Below, in pieces: positions 1 to 13,646 of a stretch of 64,000 nucleotides of DNA (position 1 is the first letter of the stretch; each line of letters begins with the position of its first letter). Both the position numbers and the translations under genes were made by a program. The notes beneath the pieces were generated by a model, which was not told the DNA's origin, ran no database searches, and saw nothing but the letters and a program-made list of their open reading frames with translations. This DNA comes from Penelope pileata (taxonomy: Eukaryota > Chordata > Aves > Galliformes > Cracidae), in contig WBMW01002274.1 in the NCBI GenBank assembly GCA_013396635.1, forward strand, positions 124,001 through 188,000. The letters are read 5' to 3'.

Positions 1-401
1 NNNNNNNNNNNNNNNNNNNNNNNNNNNNNNNNNNNNNNNNNNNNNNNNNNNNNNNNNNNNNNNNNNNNNNNNNNNNNNNNNNNNNNNNNNNNNNNNNNNN
101 NNNNNNNNNNNNNNNNNNNNNNNNNNNNNNNNNNNNNNNNNNNNNNNNNNNNNNNNNNNNNNNNNNNNNNNNNNNNNNNNNNNNNNNNNNNNNNNNNNNN
201 NNNNNNNNNNNNNNNNNNNNNNNNNNNNNNNNNNNNNNNNNNNNNNNNNNNNNNNNNNNNNNNNNNNNNNNNNNNNNNNNNNNNNNNNNNNNNNNNNNNN
301 NNNNNNNNNNNNNNNNNNNNNNNNNNNNNNNNNNNNNNNNNNNNNNNNNNNNNNNNNNNNNNNNNNNNNNNNNNNNNNNNNNNNNNNNNNNNNNNNNNNN
401 N
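1..401. other. assembly gap (N run)
   Basis: All bases are N. The gap ends ten bases before the NLE1 start codon, so the NLE1 promoter and nearly all of its 5' UTR are not visible. Confidence 0.99.
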
Positions 402-411
402 CCCGCAGATC

Positions 412-3400
412 ATGGCGCCCGCCGAGGACGCGGAGCGGCTCCTGATCCAGTTCCGCGATGAGGCCGGCGAACCCCTGGGCTCCCCGTTCGACGTCCCGCT
501 CGGCATCACGCCCGACAAGCTGCAGCTGGTGTGCAACGCTCTGCGGCCGCAGGTGAGGCCGCCCGGCCCCGGCCAGCGCAGCTCACGGTGCTGGGGCAGC
601 CCCGGGCTTCCCTCGTGCCGTTCCCTTCCAGGAGGAGCCGGTGCCTTTGGCCTTCTTCTTCCGCGATGCCGAGATCTTGGTGTCTCTGGAGAAGACCCTG
701 GCGGGGCAGGCGGTGGAGACCGAGAAGGTTCTGGACATCGTGTACCAGCCGCAGGCCGTGTTCCGCGTGCGGGCGGTGACGCGCTGCACCAGCTCCCTGG
801 AGGGCCACACCGAGGCCGTCATCTCCGTCGCCTTCAGCCCCACGGGAAAGTACGAGGGGGGACGGCAGCGGGCGGGGGCTGCAGGCACGGGGGCTCCATG
901 CTGAGCACGGCCCTTCCCCCCCCCCAGGTACCTGGCGAGCGGCTCTGGAGACACCACCGTCCGCTTCTGGGACCTCAGCACGGAGACGCCGCAGTTCACG
1001 GCCAAAGGTGGGGGCAGGGAGGGTTCTCCCCACTCTCACCCCGCTATTGCGGCTGCTGCATCCCGGGATGGTGGGGACAGGTGGACGCAGCTCTCTGCTG
1101 ACGCTGCCTCCTGCTCTCTGCCAGGTCACCGGCACTGGGTGCTCAGCATCGCGTGGTCGCCTGACGGCAAGAAGCTGGCGTCGGGCTGCAAGAACAGCCA
1201 GGTGGGTGCCTCGGAGCCCGTCTGCGGGGGATCTCGGGGAGCGGGGAGGGGCCTTGCCCAGGAGACACGGCACAGCCTTCTGAACCAGATACAGCCTGGG
1301 GAACGGGCCCCAGGGTGAAGGCTTGTTCTCTGGCAGCTGTTACAGGGTGAGTGTCCGATTCTTCAGGGCAGGATTCCCGGTGTCCCGCTGAAGCTTTGCT
1401 CCTCGCCGTGTCACGGTGGTTGCGAGCGGTGTCTCTGAGCTGCTCGGTGCCTCAGCTTTGTGGCCTTTGCAGAAGTCTCACCGCTGAGCCCTGCTGTCTC
1501 GTGGCAGACGCTTTTCCCTCTGTACGGGAAGGAGGCCAGGGTCTGGCCGTGGTCCTTGGCAGGCGGCTCCATCACGAGGGAGGTGTCTGGAGCAAGAGGG
1601 GCTGTTTGTGTGACCCAGCCGTGCGGCAGCAGCCTGGTTCACAGCGCTCCTGCTCACACATAGCCAAATTCCCTCTTTCAGGAACGTGGGGGGGGGGCTG
1701 CCCCAGCTGTGGGGCAAAATGCTTGTGGTAAAGGTGATCCCAGAAATGCCTGGGGAAGCAGGAGCAGTTGGGCACAATTAAAAGCGGGTCAGGAAGTTGC
1801 TGGGCTGACCTCAAACAGCCTGGGAGCGAGGACAGCGGGCGCAGAGCTGCTGCCGGTGGGGCCGCTGTGAAACGAGCCCGTGGAAGTAAGCAGGTTCTGG
1901 CTTTAATCTAACCCAGGGAGCTGCTTGTTCTCTGTTTTCCCTGTTTCTCTGAGGCTCTTAAGTTGCATATGACTAATGCCTTGGCTCTTTTGATGAGCAT
2001 TTATAGAGAGGGAGAAAAAACAACAGAAAACCAGCATGTGTCCCACCCACGGGATCCGATAATAAGCAGCATTTAGGCTGCTCTGGCTTCCATCGTGCTC
2101 TGCAAACATTCACCAACACGCTGGCACCGGGTGCCACAGGCTCAGGCTGGCTTCTTGGAGACCTGGATTGCTTTTGGGTTGGGACGGATATTTTTGTTGC
2201 AGCAGCATCTGAAGCAGAGAGGAAGGTGACCAGGTCTCGTGCTTTGAGATGTCAGCTGATTGTCGCTGGGATCTGCAAGGCATCCAGCTCTCCTGCTCCC
2301 GTCCCTTTCTGCTGCGTGCATCTGCCCATGTGAATTCCAGCCCCACAAGGCTGAGGACACCTTGCTAAATGCAGCCTGAATGTCCCTGGGATTCACGTGA
2401 TGCGTGGCCTGACGCAACCCTCTTGCTTCCTCTCTTGGGCAGATATTTCTCTGGGACCCAGCCACGGGCAATCAGATCGGCCGGGTTCTCAGTGGCCATT
2501 CCAAGTGGATCACGTGCCTGTGCTGGGAGCCGCTCCACATGTAAGTGAGGGGCCAGCCCAGCCCTTCTTCCCCTTTACTTTTAAGGAAAAGATGAGCTTG
2601 ACCTGAAGGACATTCCTCCTGTTTGCCTTTCTCCTGTTACGGTGCAGAGGCAGTGTGTGCAGGAGAATGGCCCATGAGGTGGGGCAGGAAAAATGCATCC
2701 AGCTCAGGAGTCCCAGCTGCTGCTTGCTGCTGGGCTGTGCCTCGGATTCACCCTCTGTAAAAGTGAGACCTGCTAGTGGAAACTGCGTAACATTTTCGTG
2801 GTGCTGCGCAAACTGCCCAGCGTGCTGAGCTGGGAGCAGGAAAGCCCTGGGCATGGAGCCGGAGCTCAGCCTCTGCAGAGCGCTCCCTCTGTGGCCTCCT
2901 GCATCCTGATTGCCTCTGTTTGTTTACCATGAGGGCTGATTAGCTGTGCAAGCTCCTTATCCTGTCGATCAGCTAAAGCTCTGTCTGGGAGAGATGGGTG
3001 GAGGGGGACAGTTGTAGCCAATAATCCAAGACATTAAAGCAATAAAGAGAGAAAAAAAGGGTCCCTTCAGAGCAGAGCCATGTAAATTGAATTTGCCTGT
3101 AGGAAACTCCAGCAAACAATTAATTGGATTTGCAAAAACTGATTATAAAGGAGGATCAGGAAGTGGAGAGGAGGGGGATGACCCTGCCAGGGCTTGACTT
3201 CCCTGTCCCCAGCTGGCTGCACTCTGTGCTCAGTTCCTGCACTAGAGGATGGGCCTTGCTCTTCCTCAGCCCCGCGCTGTCGATGTGGCCGGTGGTGCTG
3301 TCGGTCGTCACAGAGTCGCCTGACTGCTTGGCACAGCGCTGTGCTGCTCAGTTTTGCTTCTCCTTTGAGGACGGTTTGTCAGCAGTCAGCAAAAGGGAAA

Positions 3401-6400
3401 CAAAGCTGGTGCCCTGGCAGCTCGTGCTCCTGAGAGCAGTGATGCACTGGGAGGCAGTGAGTGTCCTTTTCCTGCTGAGGCTGAAGTGCCAGTGGTTGTA
3501 GGAGCCCCCATACTGAGGAGGTGTGGGGACTGCTGCTGGTGTTGGAGCGAGACATTAAAACAGTTGATAAAAATGCTGTGCAAAGGACTCGGGGCTGCTG
3601 GTTCCCCTGTCCTTGCTGGGTGCTGGCCAGCAGCTCCCAGCTGCATTCAGCTTGCTCCCCACGAGTCATATGGGTGGACTTTGCAGCTCTGATTTGCAGT
3701 GTCACTCTGATCGCAGACCAGCACATCTCCTGCCAGAGGTGAGGTGTAGACAGGGCATGTTAGGCACATTTCCGTGGCTGCTGTCTGTGCTGCTTGAGGA
3801 AGGCAGACTGGTGCCCTTGCCCAGGGAAGGTGCCAGTTTGTGGCCTCTCATTAGCCAGTGGGTTAAAGCTGTCCCCTGTGATAACAGGATAATTACTGAG
3901 GGCCCAGGAGCTGGGGATAGACTGGATCAGTGCCTCCAGGGTGCAGCCCAAGAGTTGCTTTGGAGGGATGCATCTGTCTGCTGTTCCCCTACCTGCAGAA
4001 TCTGGTTCTCTGTAGGTGTCTCTGCCCAGCCTCTCTCTGGTCTTAACCCAAAAGGGAAAGTTGTCTTTTATTGGCTTTGGGCCCTTGAATCCTCTGGGGC
4101 TGATGTTGGGAGATCTCTGTGGAGAAGTGTGCACTGTGCAAATGGATTTTGTCTTCTTATTGCCCAGAAACCCGGAGTGCCGCTACCTGGCGAGTGCTTC
4201 CAAGGATGGCAGCATCCGCATCTGGGACACGCTGATGGGCAGGTGTGACAAAATCCTCACGGGCCACACGCAGTCAGTGACGTGTGTGAAGTGGGGCGGC
4301 GATGGCTTGCTCTACTCCTCCTCCCAGGACAGAACCATCAAAGTGTGGAGAAGCCAGGATGTAAGTGGGGGGTCGGGCAGCCCCACAGCCTGCAGACAGA
4401 GGGGGCTGGACGCAGCTCTGCGTGCTCTTCCTGGCACAGGTTGTAGCTGTCTGTCTGTCCTGCCCGTCCCTCTCTCAGTGGGTGGTTTTGTTTCCAGGGC
4501 GTCCTCTGCCGCACCTTGCAAGGCCACGCTCACTGGGTGAACACCATGGCCCTTAGCACCGACTACGTTCTTCGCACCGGTGCCTTCGAACCTGCTGAAG
4601 CCACCATCAACCCCCAGGATGTGAGCGGCTCCTGTAAGTGCCGCGCTGCGTGGTGGCGTGGAGGAGGTGGTGGGGAAACCTCATGTCTCAGTGCTGCCAT
4701 GAGTCAAAGCAATCTGGAGAGCAGATTGTGAACACCCTGTGCCAGTGTTGGTTGTGCTGACAGCCATGATCTTTCTTGTGTGTGCCTGGAGTTGAGCAGC
4801 CTGGGAGATGGGAAGGCCACCTTGAGTTCAAGGGCATCTGCCCCCAGAATGGCCCTTGGCAGAGGAAGAGACTGAGCAGTCACAGATGTCTGCTTGGCCC
4901 GCAGAATCAGGACTGGATTTGGCATCACAGGGTTATAAAGTTGTTTTCACCCAACAATTTCCAATCTCTCTTCTTAGCCATCTCCCTTTCTCTCTTCCAG
5001 TAGCAGAACTGAAGGACAAGGCACAGCAGAGGTATGACAAGGTCAGGGTAAGTCCCATTGCAAACGTTATCCTTGCTGTGGTTTATAACACTGGTGCTGG
5101 GGGAAGCAGTAAACATGCACAGTTGGCTGTTCACCCCAACACTGGGTGCATTTCCAAACCCTCCGCAGCTGGCTTGTACAAAATTTGGGTTCTTTCATCT
5201 CTTTCTCAGGGCCAGGGACCAGAAAGGCTTGTCTCAGGGTCAGATGATTTCACACTGTTTCTTTGGAGGCCAGCAGAGGACAAGAAGCCGCTGGAGAGAA
5301 TGACGGGCCACCAGGCATTGATTAACCAAGTCCTCTTCTCACCAGACACCCGGATAATAGCCAGTGCTTCCTTTGACAAGTCCATAAAGCTCTGGGAGGG
5401 CAGGACAGGAAAGTGAGTTTTCTTATCCTGTTACAGAGCCGATGTTTGTGTTGGGTCTGTGTGTGATGCACGCATCTGTTATGCAGACGTGAGCAGTGTC
5501 CCAATGTCATTGTCAGCAACTTCCTGGTGTGTTCAGCATCTCAAAGAGATTCTGCTGCCTCTTGGCTCTGCTGCTGTCTCTCTCTGCCCTTGGGAGGTTC
5601 CTTGTCTGGCTCCTCATGTGTTGCAGGGTCTGTGCTCAGCTGGGTGTGTGCAGCTCTGCTGTTACCCAGCCCCAGCACTGCAGCCATGTGGCACACACTG
5701 CTCGCTGCAGTGCCTGATCTCTGGGGCAGGCATGGCTGCGGTGGGGTGGGGTGGGATGTTCCACTCCACTGCTCTCCTGAAGACATGTGCATTGCACACT
5801 GTAGAGTGACCCAGTTTAAACAGTGCCTGTGCCAGAGGACAGCTTGTTCTGGATGATGCAAATTCTTGTAGCTACAAGTGGTGCTGTTGGTGTTTGGATG
5901 CCCTTGTAATCCAGCTTTTAACCTCCTGATTGGTGAGCTTCCTGGGGCAGCAGTCCTTCCCTTGTTCTGCCTTTCTACCAATGATCTCTGGTTTCATGTC
6001 AGTAATTCAGTTGCCTAAGACTAGGCCTGTTTTTGCACAGCTAGAGAGGAGGGACACATCTGTACAGTGAGGCTGCAGTGTTGCCTTCCGGTGGTGAAGG
6101 AATTGATGTGAAGAGCCTGTCCTCTAGAAGGCTCTGAACCTATCTGGGAGGTGTTTTAGATCTATAAATTGGATTCTATATAGCAGTTGACCACCTTACG
6201 TGTGCAAAACATGTGCTGGATTGCAGTGTTCTGGGCGTCCCGTGGCAGGGGTTGATTGCCGCTAGAGAAGCATGAAGGCAGGGCAGGAGGAGGTCAGAAA
6301 CAAAACTGTCTGCCTGCTCCTCTAACAGCTCGGTCGTGCCTCCTCTGCCCCAGGTACCTGACGTCGCTGAGGGGACACGTCTCGGCCGTGTATCAGATCG

Positions 6401-7190
6401 CCTGGTCAGCCGACAGCCGCTTGCTGGTGAGCGGGAGCAGCGACAGCACGCTGAAGGTCTGGGATGCTCAGACGAAGAAACTGGCCATTGATCTGCCTGG
6501 CCATGCAGACGAGGTGAGCATCCGGTCAAGCTGGGGTGTTGGAGTGAGGTGGGGATGACTCCTCCTCCCAGGACAGCAGAAGTAATTGGCTCTTCCCTTA
6601 TGTAGGTTTTTGCGACAGATTGGAGCCCAGACGGACAGAGGGTGGCGAGTGGAGGGAAGGATAAGTGCCTGCGGATGTAAGTAACCTGTGGTCGCTCCAC
6701 AGAGGAAGTCACAGCTGCTCCACGTGTCCTTCAAAGCTGCAGTTTGCTTGCAGAGACCTGCATGGTTAGGGGGTGAGCTCTCCTTGCAGAGAGCACAGCA
6801 CGGGCCCCATTCCAGCTCAGAGACCTGCCCTCCCTCAGTGCAGGCACTGCACTGTCCTCTGGGAGTTCACTGGAAAGCAGAGTCCCTCCAGTTAAGCAGT
6901 CAGTGGTGAAATTTGACTCAGATGTTTTGGCTCCCGCAGAGGGCTGGAGAGGGGAAGGAACAGTTGTACCAGTTGGTCAGAGCCTGCCTTTCTCACCTTG
7001 CTCTGTCTCCCCGTTACGCAGACAGACAAATTCCTGGGAGCTGATTGCCATTTGACCACAGCTGACAGAAACCCTGTCCCAATGTCCCCGCTGTGCCTCT
7101 TTCGTACAGTACCTGCTGGGCCGTGTGGCAGAGCTGGTGCCACAGCACAGGGACTCAACAGCTCTTTCTCTCTACAGATGGCGTAGATAA
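412..7190 (+). CDS. NLE1: Notchless homolog 1, WD40 ribosome-assembly factor (12 exons)
   Basis: Exons: 412-552, 632-849, 928-1007, 1125-1201, 2443-2540, 4168-4360, 4498-4633, 5001-5047, 5210-5412, 6354-6513, 6606-6676, 7178-7190. All junctions are GT..AG and keep frame, giving 478 residues; human NLE1 has about 485. Residues 1 to about 100 form the Nle/ubiquitin-like domain. From about residue 103 there is a run of WD40 repeats with clear GH...WD spacing (for example FWDLS, LWDPA, IWDTL, VWRSQD, LWEGR, VWDAQ), ending in the family's C-terminal IWRR. In the known family the N-terminal domain binds the MIDAS domain of the AAA ATPase midasin (MDN1/Rea1), which strips assembly factors from pre-60S particles in the nucleolus and nucleus; NLE1 was first described as a Notch modulator. 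The start is the first ATG after the gap and matches the family N-terminus. The last exon holds only the final base of an Ile codon plus WRR and TAA. Confidence 0.96.
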
Positions 7191-10100
7191 GAGCAGCGAC
7201 ACGAAGCCACCAGTCCTGTCCTAAGCTGGCCTGCCCATGGGCTCAGTCTGTGTGGGAGATCTGCCAGGTGATGGACAACGGCGACCGACCTGGACACATC
7301 TCCTTGTTCCTGTCAGCTGCTGTCCCTCACTGACTCTTTCCTTATATTTATTTAAGGAAATTTTAATTCCAGTTCTTAGTAAGAGCTGTGCTTTGCAGGA
7401 TAATTATGATTTTCCTCTGAGCATTACAGGAAGGCTATCTCATCTGCCTCCATCTCAACCTCCTTCTTATTGAAATTTCAGCTTTGTAGGAGCCTGACCC
7501 CTTGAAAGGGAAAAGCAAAGGGTGGGGACATTTCTCGCTCTTTCTTGCCATGTCAAGGATCCTGCAAGCCAGAAGGCTGTTACTGGGAACAGAAGGGGTT
7601 GTCCTTGTGTGACCTTCAGAGGGAGAAGAGGAAAATACACCCCATCATTACAGTGCAGAATTGTGCTCGGCTGCATGCCTGGGACAGAGATCTGCTGAGA
7701 GGAAGGTCTCAGGGCTTCTCATTATTCCAGTAGGGTTTTGCCTTTCCACTTAGCCCATTTACCCACGAGCTGTGCCAAGCATTATCTGACAGTGATTCTC
7801 CACATCCACAGCAGCTAACTCATTTGGCCATCCATTCAGGCCTGAGTGCAACAGGCATGGACTTGAAATGGCTGCAAGAGCTGTGCTGAGTTTTCAAGTC
7901 TTGATGGCTCTTGAAAATGGGAAAATATGTCACTTCTGTCTCTGAACAGAGTGCTTATTTCCTTTCCACTTCTGACTTGGGAGGAAGTAAAGAAGGGGTG
8001 GGGAGGGGGAAGGATGGAGCAAGCATTTTGGGTTTTGTATGGCCCTTGCCCTGGATACATGCTGACAGCAGGGCTGGAGCTGTCACAGTAAATGGCAAAA
8101 CTTCTGCTGCACAGAGTTGGCTCTCTCTGGAATTTCTCAAGTGCATTTACTTGCCCAGTGGGTGAGAGGGATTCACACTGTCAGTAATATATTTGTAAGG
8201 TTGCTTTACGAGCCTTTTTATAAGTCACTTCAGGCTTCCAGCAAGCATGAGGCAAATAGATCTGGATTTAATTTTTATTTCTAGGATGCTTATAAAACAG
8301 TGAAAATCAGGATGTGATTAATAAGGAGTAGAGAATGTATTGTCAGATTTAATTGCAGCAAGTTAGCATGAAGAGCAAAACATTCTGCGTAGCCCTCATA
8401 CTGTGGTTGATGCCCCGTGATTACTGCGGCTCAGAACAGGATTTTGTTTCCCAGTTGCAGAAGATGCATTTTAGGACTTTATTCCTGCTGGCAGGATTGC
8501 TTTGGAGAGTTAAGAGGAATGGTGCAGTCATGACCATTTCCTTGTCTGCAGGTGTTCAGGTCAGCAAAAGACTGGAACAAAATGTTACAACTTTTGTATG
8601 ACGGAAAACATGAGTTGTGGTTCCTTTTGTTCTATCTTTTGTCTCTTATCTTTTGGGAAGAACTCCATATCCTGTACCTGCTCTTTCATTCATGTGCTTC
8701 CTTCAGCTCATTCTTGCTAGCAGTGAAGGCCATGTCGCGTCCATCTGCGTAAACAAAGCCTTTTGAAATTTGCTAAGGTAAAGGTTAGGGCAGAGGGGGA
8801 TTTTAACTGTAGCTGATAATTCTGCCCCCTCCACACCACCGTGCCCTTGGGAAGGAGGGGAGCGTGTTTGTGGCTGGCAGAGCTCTGGTCACGGGTCTGT
8901 TACGCAGTTTCACAGGGGAAAGAACTCATCCTCCTGGGTTCAGCTCTGTCTTTGTGCCCCGTTTTGTCTTGCTGAAAGTGGCAGCTTCTGCAGCTCTGTC
9001 TGTGGGAAGAGCATTGTTCTCTGCCTCCTCTCGCGAGGTGCTGCACAGGGTCGCTATGCCCCACAGATCCACAATGTGTTTTGTGTTAGAAGTGGTGATT
9101 TATCTGAGTAGAGGGAAGTGATCCTGCCTGCAGGGACTGGCTTGGGTGTGTTTGACCACTTCTTTGTCCTCCAATTTCCAAACCAAAGGCATTGCTTTGC
9201 CCTCTGGCCATCTTCCTGACCTAGGTTAGCTCCTGCCGTCCCTTCAGACTCTATTTCTGTGATATTAGGCACAGAAAGGAGCCCGATTCACCTTCCCAAC
9301 TGTAGTGCAAAAAGCTTTTCCAAAGGAAAATGAGAACTCTTGGAGAAAGAGAGGGCCTGCAAGTTTACACCGAAATAAGCTATCCCAGTCTTAATTGTTC
9401 TTTGACATGACAGTGGGTAGATTTTGAACTCATACCTTGTGATGAATTCACACACACAGACCAAATAGTACTCTCCTATCTAAGCAGCTGCTCCTATTTC
9501 TATCATTCATGCAGTACCCACCTTCATGCATTCTAAGTGCATGAATTTCCAGCTGTATTGCCAAGCAATCCCATAATACTCCCAGTTCTGTTTAAAGCAG
9601 CATTTCCTGGGCCTTGCCCTGCTCTTTACTGACTTCTCTTGTGAGCTGGGAAACAGCTCCTTTCTGGCAGGACACAAAGTAGCACTGGGTCACCCTTGCT
9701 CCTCTGATGATGAGAGCTTTAATTAGCTAATTTTTAGAAATGCAGTTGCATATTTGGGTAGATGGTGTTATTAATGGGGAAGACTTCTTGTTGAAGGACA
9801 AATCTAGAAGGTAGGGTTGAGCTTTCTGATTGCTTTGTACCTGGTCAGAGAACCACCTAGTTACACTTAGAAAAAATAATACTGTGATACCTGTTCAAAC
9901 ACTGTGTTAGGAAATTCAGTATGTGCTGCTGTGTTTCAGTCCAGTTTCTCCCAAGTTATTAAGCATACCACCTGACTATGCCTACCAGGACATTATTTTT
10001 CACTGATACTGTAAGAATAATTTTAAGCATATCCAGCTGACACAGTGTTTCTCCCACAGAGCCCTCTGACACTTTCTCCTTTAAAAACTGTGATATCTCA

Positions 10101-13100
10101 GCTTACACCACCATTAATTTTGTTACAAATCCCCAATAGGAGGACAGTGGTGATAAGGACTGGGAAGCATGCCAGTCCTCTGAGAAAAGTTTACCTATCT
10201 TGATTGAATTCCTAGGTATGGTGGAGGGAAGAGAGAAGAATACAGTGTGAGCACCTAAATAGGCTGGGATGGAGCTGTGAGGAGTGGGGTGGGTGACATG
10301 CTCCTGTCCCTTGGGGGTAGATTTAGATAAGTGGGGCTTTAACATCCTTCTGAAAATTATTCTCAGGGCTGTGTGTTCTGCTTACCCAGGCAGAAAGGCT
10401 GGCTAAGTGGCGTACAAGTTGTGCTCCTCAGATCCTGGTTCCTTGCAGCTACACGTTCATGTTCTGCTTGACTCAGCTGATCTCTTGATTATTTTCCCAG
10501 ATCCGTAATTTAACTTCCATGTGCACACTTACTGCCTGGGGAAAGATGCAAAAAGGATCTTCTGATGAACAGGAAGAAAATCAGCATCATCTTTATTGTA
10601 TGTGAGCATTAGGAAAAGCAGTCTTCTCTCTGCTTTTCTTTGGGTCAACCTGGGCACCATTCAGGTAGTGTTTCCCCCTCAGAAATGGCTGTGTTTTGGA
10701 GGTATGGCAGAAAAGGGCTTACTGTGAAGACCATTCATGCTCCTGAGGATAAAAGGAATTATGGAAACTCAGAGTAGTGGTTTCTGTACAGTGAGGAGCT
10801 CCTGCCAGGTGAAAGCCCATTTCCCTTGCGTACTCAGACAAGCTACCTGGAAGGTGCTAACTCCTCCTCAGATCTCTCCCTCTTGTTATCATGAATTCCA
10901 GCTCACATCTGAGGGGCTAATTTGGCCAAACCAATGCACTGCAGCCAGGGAAGAGCCACAAATGCATTTCCAGTAATGTTATTTTTTGTTTTCTTCTCCC
11001 TGACCCTGTAAGCTGGTTGTCCTTGCTGAGCTGCAGCTAGCTGATGGTCTTTATAAATGTGCTCCTGCTATTGCACAATATGATATTAAAGAAATATACT
11101 CAGCACGCAGTACTTTGTGCTTTTGAAGAATCACTGTGGTGATTCCACACCACAGTGCTGGTGCCCGCTGCCTGGCCATGCTTTTTAAGCACACTGGGTA
11201 GTTTATTGTCCTGCTGCACAGCTTGTCAGAGCAGAACAGTGCATCCCTCTGAGTGCTGCAGGGCTGCCACCGCCTGTCAGTGCTAAATGGTGAATATCTG
11301 TGTGTATTCCATGGGTGAGGGAGGAGCAGCACGAGCCCTGGGGCTTAGTGTGCATTGCTTTCCCAACATCTCCAGTAATGAGGCTCCCTTTAGGAAAGGC
11401 ACAGTCTGCTCCATCTCCATCCTCTGTCAGCAGCAAAAGCAAGTGAAGGTGCTCTTTGTAAACAGGTTTGCTGTAGCCAGAAGTTTTGACTCCTAGAAAC
11501 TCTCCCAGAGGCTAATCGAAGACCCAATTCAGTTGAGTGACCTGTATGCAAATCTCACAGCCCTTCACTGAGTGTGTTTTCAGATCTCAGCCCTTCAGAT
11601 CCTGTTCAAATCCCAGTGGTGCACCAAAGTATTTAGTTATTCTGGTCCTTGCTGCTCCTAGCTTTTTTGTCCTTGCTGTGCTGAAACAGACCTGCTGGAG
11701 GGCTCCAGCCCTATTATGAGGACAAAAGGACGTCAGACATGCTGTTATCAAAGGGAAACGTCTCATTTTTGAAGCATGATGCAGAGTGGGTGGCTTAGAA
11801 ATTCCTCAAGTGGCTTTCTCAGTTCAGAAGGGGTCTTTCCAATTTTCTATTTTTCTAAGTATTCCCTAGAATGCAGCTTGTGACTTAGATTTTGGGGTGA
11901 AGATACACCCTAATGCTCAGAGAATTTATACTGAATGTGAGAAGCAGTGGATGGCAGGAAACAGCCAGTTCTGAGGGAAATTATTTTCTGAGTCAGAAAA
12001 TTTAACATGTTGAGACTTGTGGGCTTTTTCCTGGTTTTAAAGGGGCATTACGAACACATGCTAGAAAGTGTTTGTGTTACTACCAGCACCTTAATTTATG
12101 ATTAACTTGGAATATTTTTACATCTCATTTGTTCCTTCCGCAGTGGCATTCTGAGCTGCTGAAATTACTTGCTCAGTGTCACTCTTTTTTTTTTTTTAAT
12201 TTATTTGGCAGGTTCCACAGAGGAATCTTGCTCAGACCTTCAGAAAATAAGTGGGATTTGGTCTCGAGGGTTTGTTAGAATTGTTTAATTCTCTGTGCTA
12301 CAAAATAGTCTTACACTTCCTCTGATGCCTCTGTGTAACATATAAAGCTTAAAATGCCCTTCATAAAGCTGTCAATATCCCCTTAAGTAGAACTTGCTAA
12401 ATATTTTTTTTTAATCCAAGTGTGGTGCGTTTGGAGTATCTGTGGAGATTTTAACATGGCACATCACTCCAGCAGCTCTTGGTTTTGAGTTACAGTGAGG
12501 TGAGATAAGAATAATGAGAGAACCAACTGCATAACTTTCTGCTCAGCCACTATTTTTATAGTCTGCACTGAAAGCAGGCCCTATATGATGTGAGAGACCC
12601 TCACAGCTACGTGGGGCTCTGAGCTCTGACCCTACAAGGTCCCAAAGTGGTGTCTGTAACTGCCCAAGCGCAGCCAAACGCTCCCACAGCAAAACCCAGG
12701 CTCTCAGCCAGGAGTTAATCATTGCTGCACTGCACAGCGACCAGAGAGCCAGCAGGGGCCAGGGCAGGTGGGGATATTTGGGAGGCCTGAAATGGCTCGC
12801 ACACGTGAAACCTGGATGCTGAGGTGGCATAATGGAAAATGCAGAGGGAGAGGAAGTGAAAGGAAAGCAAAGGAGCATAGTTACATAGATCTGGAGGTGA
12901 AGGTCAAGGCTCCATGTGACTGGTGTGTGGTGGTGGTTTTTTTCATATTTTGTATGTATTGCTGTAAACAGCCCAAGGCTGGTCTAGAAGGGCTGGGGGG
13001 GAAATTACAGTTTAAAGAGAGCAAGCAACTTGAGAAGCCTCTTTGGCTTACAGCATTTACGTTTATTAGCGTTTTGCCTGCACGTTCCTCTGTTGCTTCT

Positions 13101-13420
13101 CCATTTGAGTTCCCTGTACCAGATCTGAGGTAGTCTCCCTAAGGGAGCAGGGGGTGAGCCTGGGGGTGCTGTGTGAGCAGCATGGCCTGGCAGGGTGAGC
13201 TCCTACCTCAGGCTGAGGTGTGGCGTGGGCCTCGCTCCGTGCTGGGGGCTCGCAAGGCNCGTGCTGAGGGCTTGCAAGGCCCCCACGCCTCTCCTGGTGC
13301 CCCCTCAGCTCTGTCCTCACTGGCAGGCGGGGCTGAGGAGGCTGAAGTGAAATCTAAATCGTGTTAAAAGCTGTTTCCAGGCACGGGGAGTGGAGTTGAA
13401 ACTTGAAGTGGGCTCCGTAC
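7191..13420. other. NLE1 3' UTR and gene-poor spacer before ULK2
   Basis: The NLE1 3' UTR starts at 7191, but its end is unclear. I see no canonical AATAAA in the first kilobase; an AATATA variant lies near 8186 and other weak candidates follow. The rest is low-GC, non-repetitive sequence with only short chance ORFs, none with recognisable protein character or splice context. No tRNA, rRNA or recognisable transposon was seen. Confidence 0.6.
13238..13281. repeat. two 22-bp near-identical units flanking an N
   Basis: The units 13238-13259 and 13260-13281 share the pattern CGTGCTG.GGGCT.GCAAGGC, and the unknown base 13259 lies at their junction. This may be a true short tandem repeat, or the unmerged overlap of two contigs. 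A similar weaker duplication surrounds the N at 14516. Confidence 0.6.
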
Positions 13421-13638
13421 CTGGGCTCCCTCAGGTATGAGGTGCAGCCGTGGTGGTCCCCAGGGCGCGGAGCTCTGGGCTCTGAGGGGACGCAGGCGCC
13501 GGACCCCAAGAGCTGAGAGCCGTGAGGCGATGGCGGCGGAGGGACCCCGCCTCGCGCGCCGCGGGGTTACGTGGGGTAAAAGGCACTCTTTGACCGCCGG
13601 CGGAAGAAGCGGAGTGCCGAAGCCTGCGCGATTCGGCC

Positions 13639-13646
13639 TATAAAAG
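13639..13646 (+). promoter_or_regulatory. TATA-like box upstream of ULK2
   Basis: TATAAAAG lies in a GC-rich context about 575 bp upstream of the ULK2 start codon. Its position in a CpG island is compatible with a focused start about 25-35 bp downstream. This is inferred from the motif only. Confidence 0.45.

Noticed and set aside
2443..2540. possible frame break in NLE1 at the end of exon 5
   Set aside because: The codon split AT|A joins correctly with exon 6 at 4168 and restores the conserved INPECRYL segment.
5851..5930. possible C/D-box snoRNA in NLE1 intron 9
   Set aside because: An ATGATG-like box and a CTGA occur about 75 bp apart, but box C is imperfect and there is no terminal stem.
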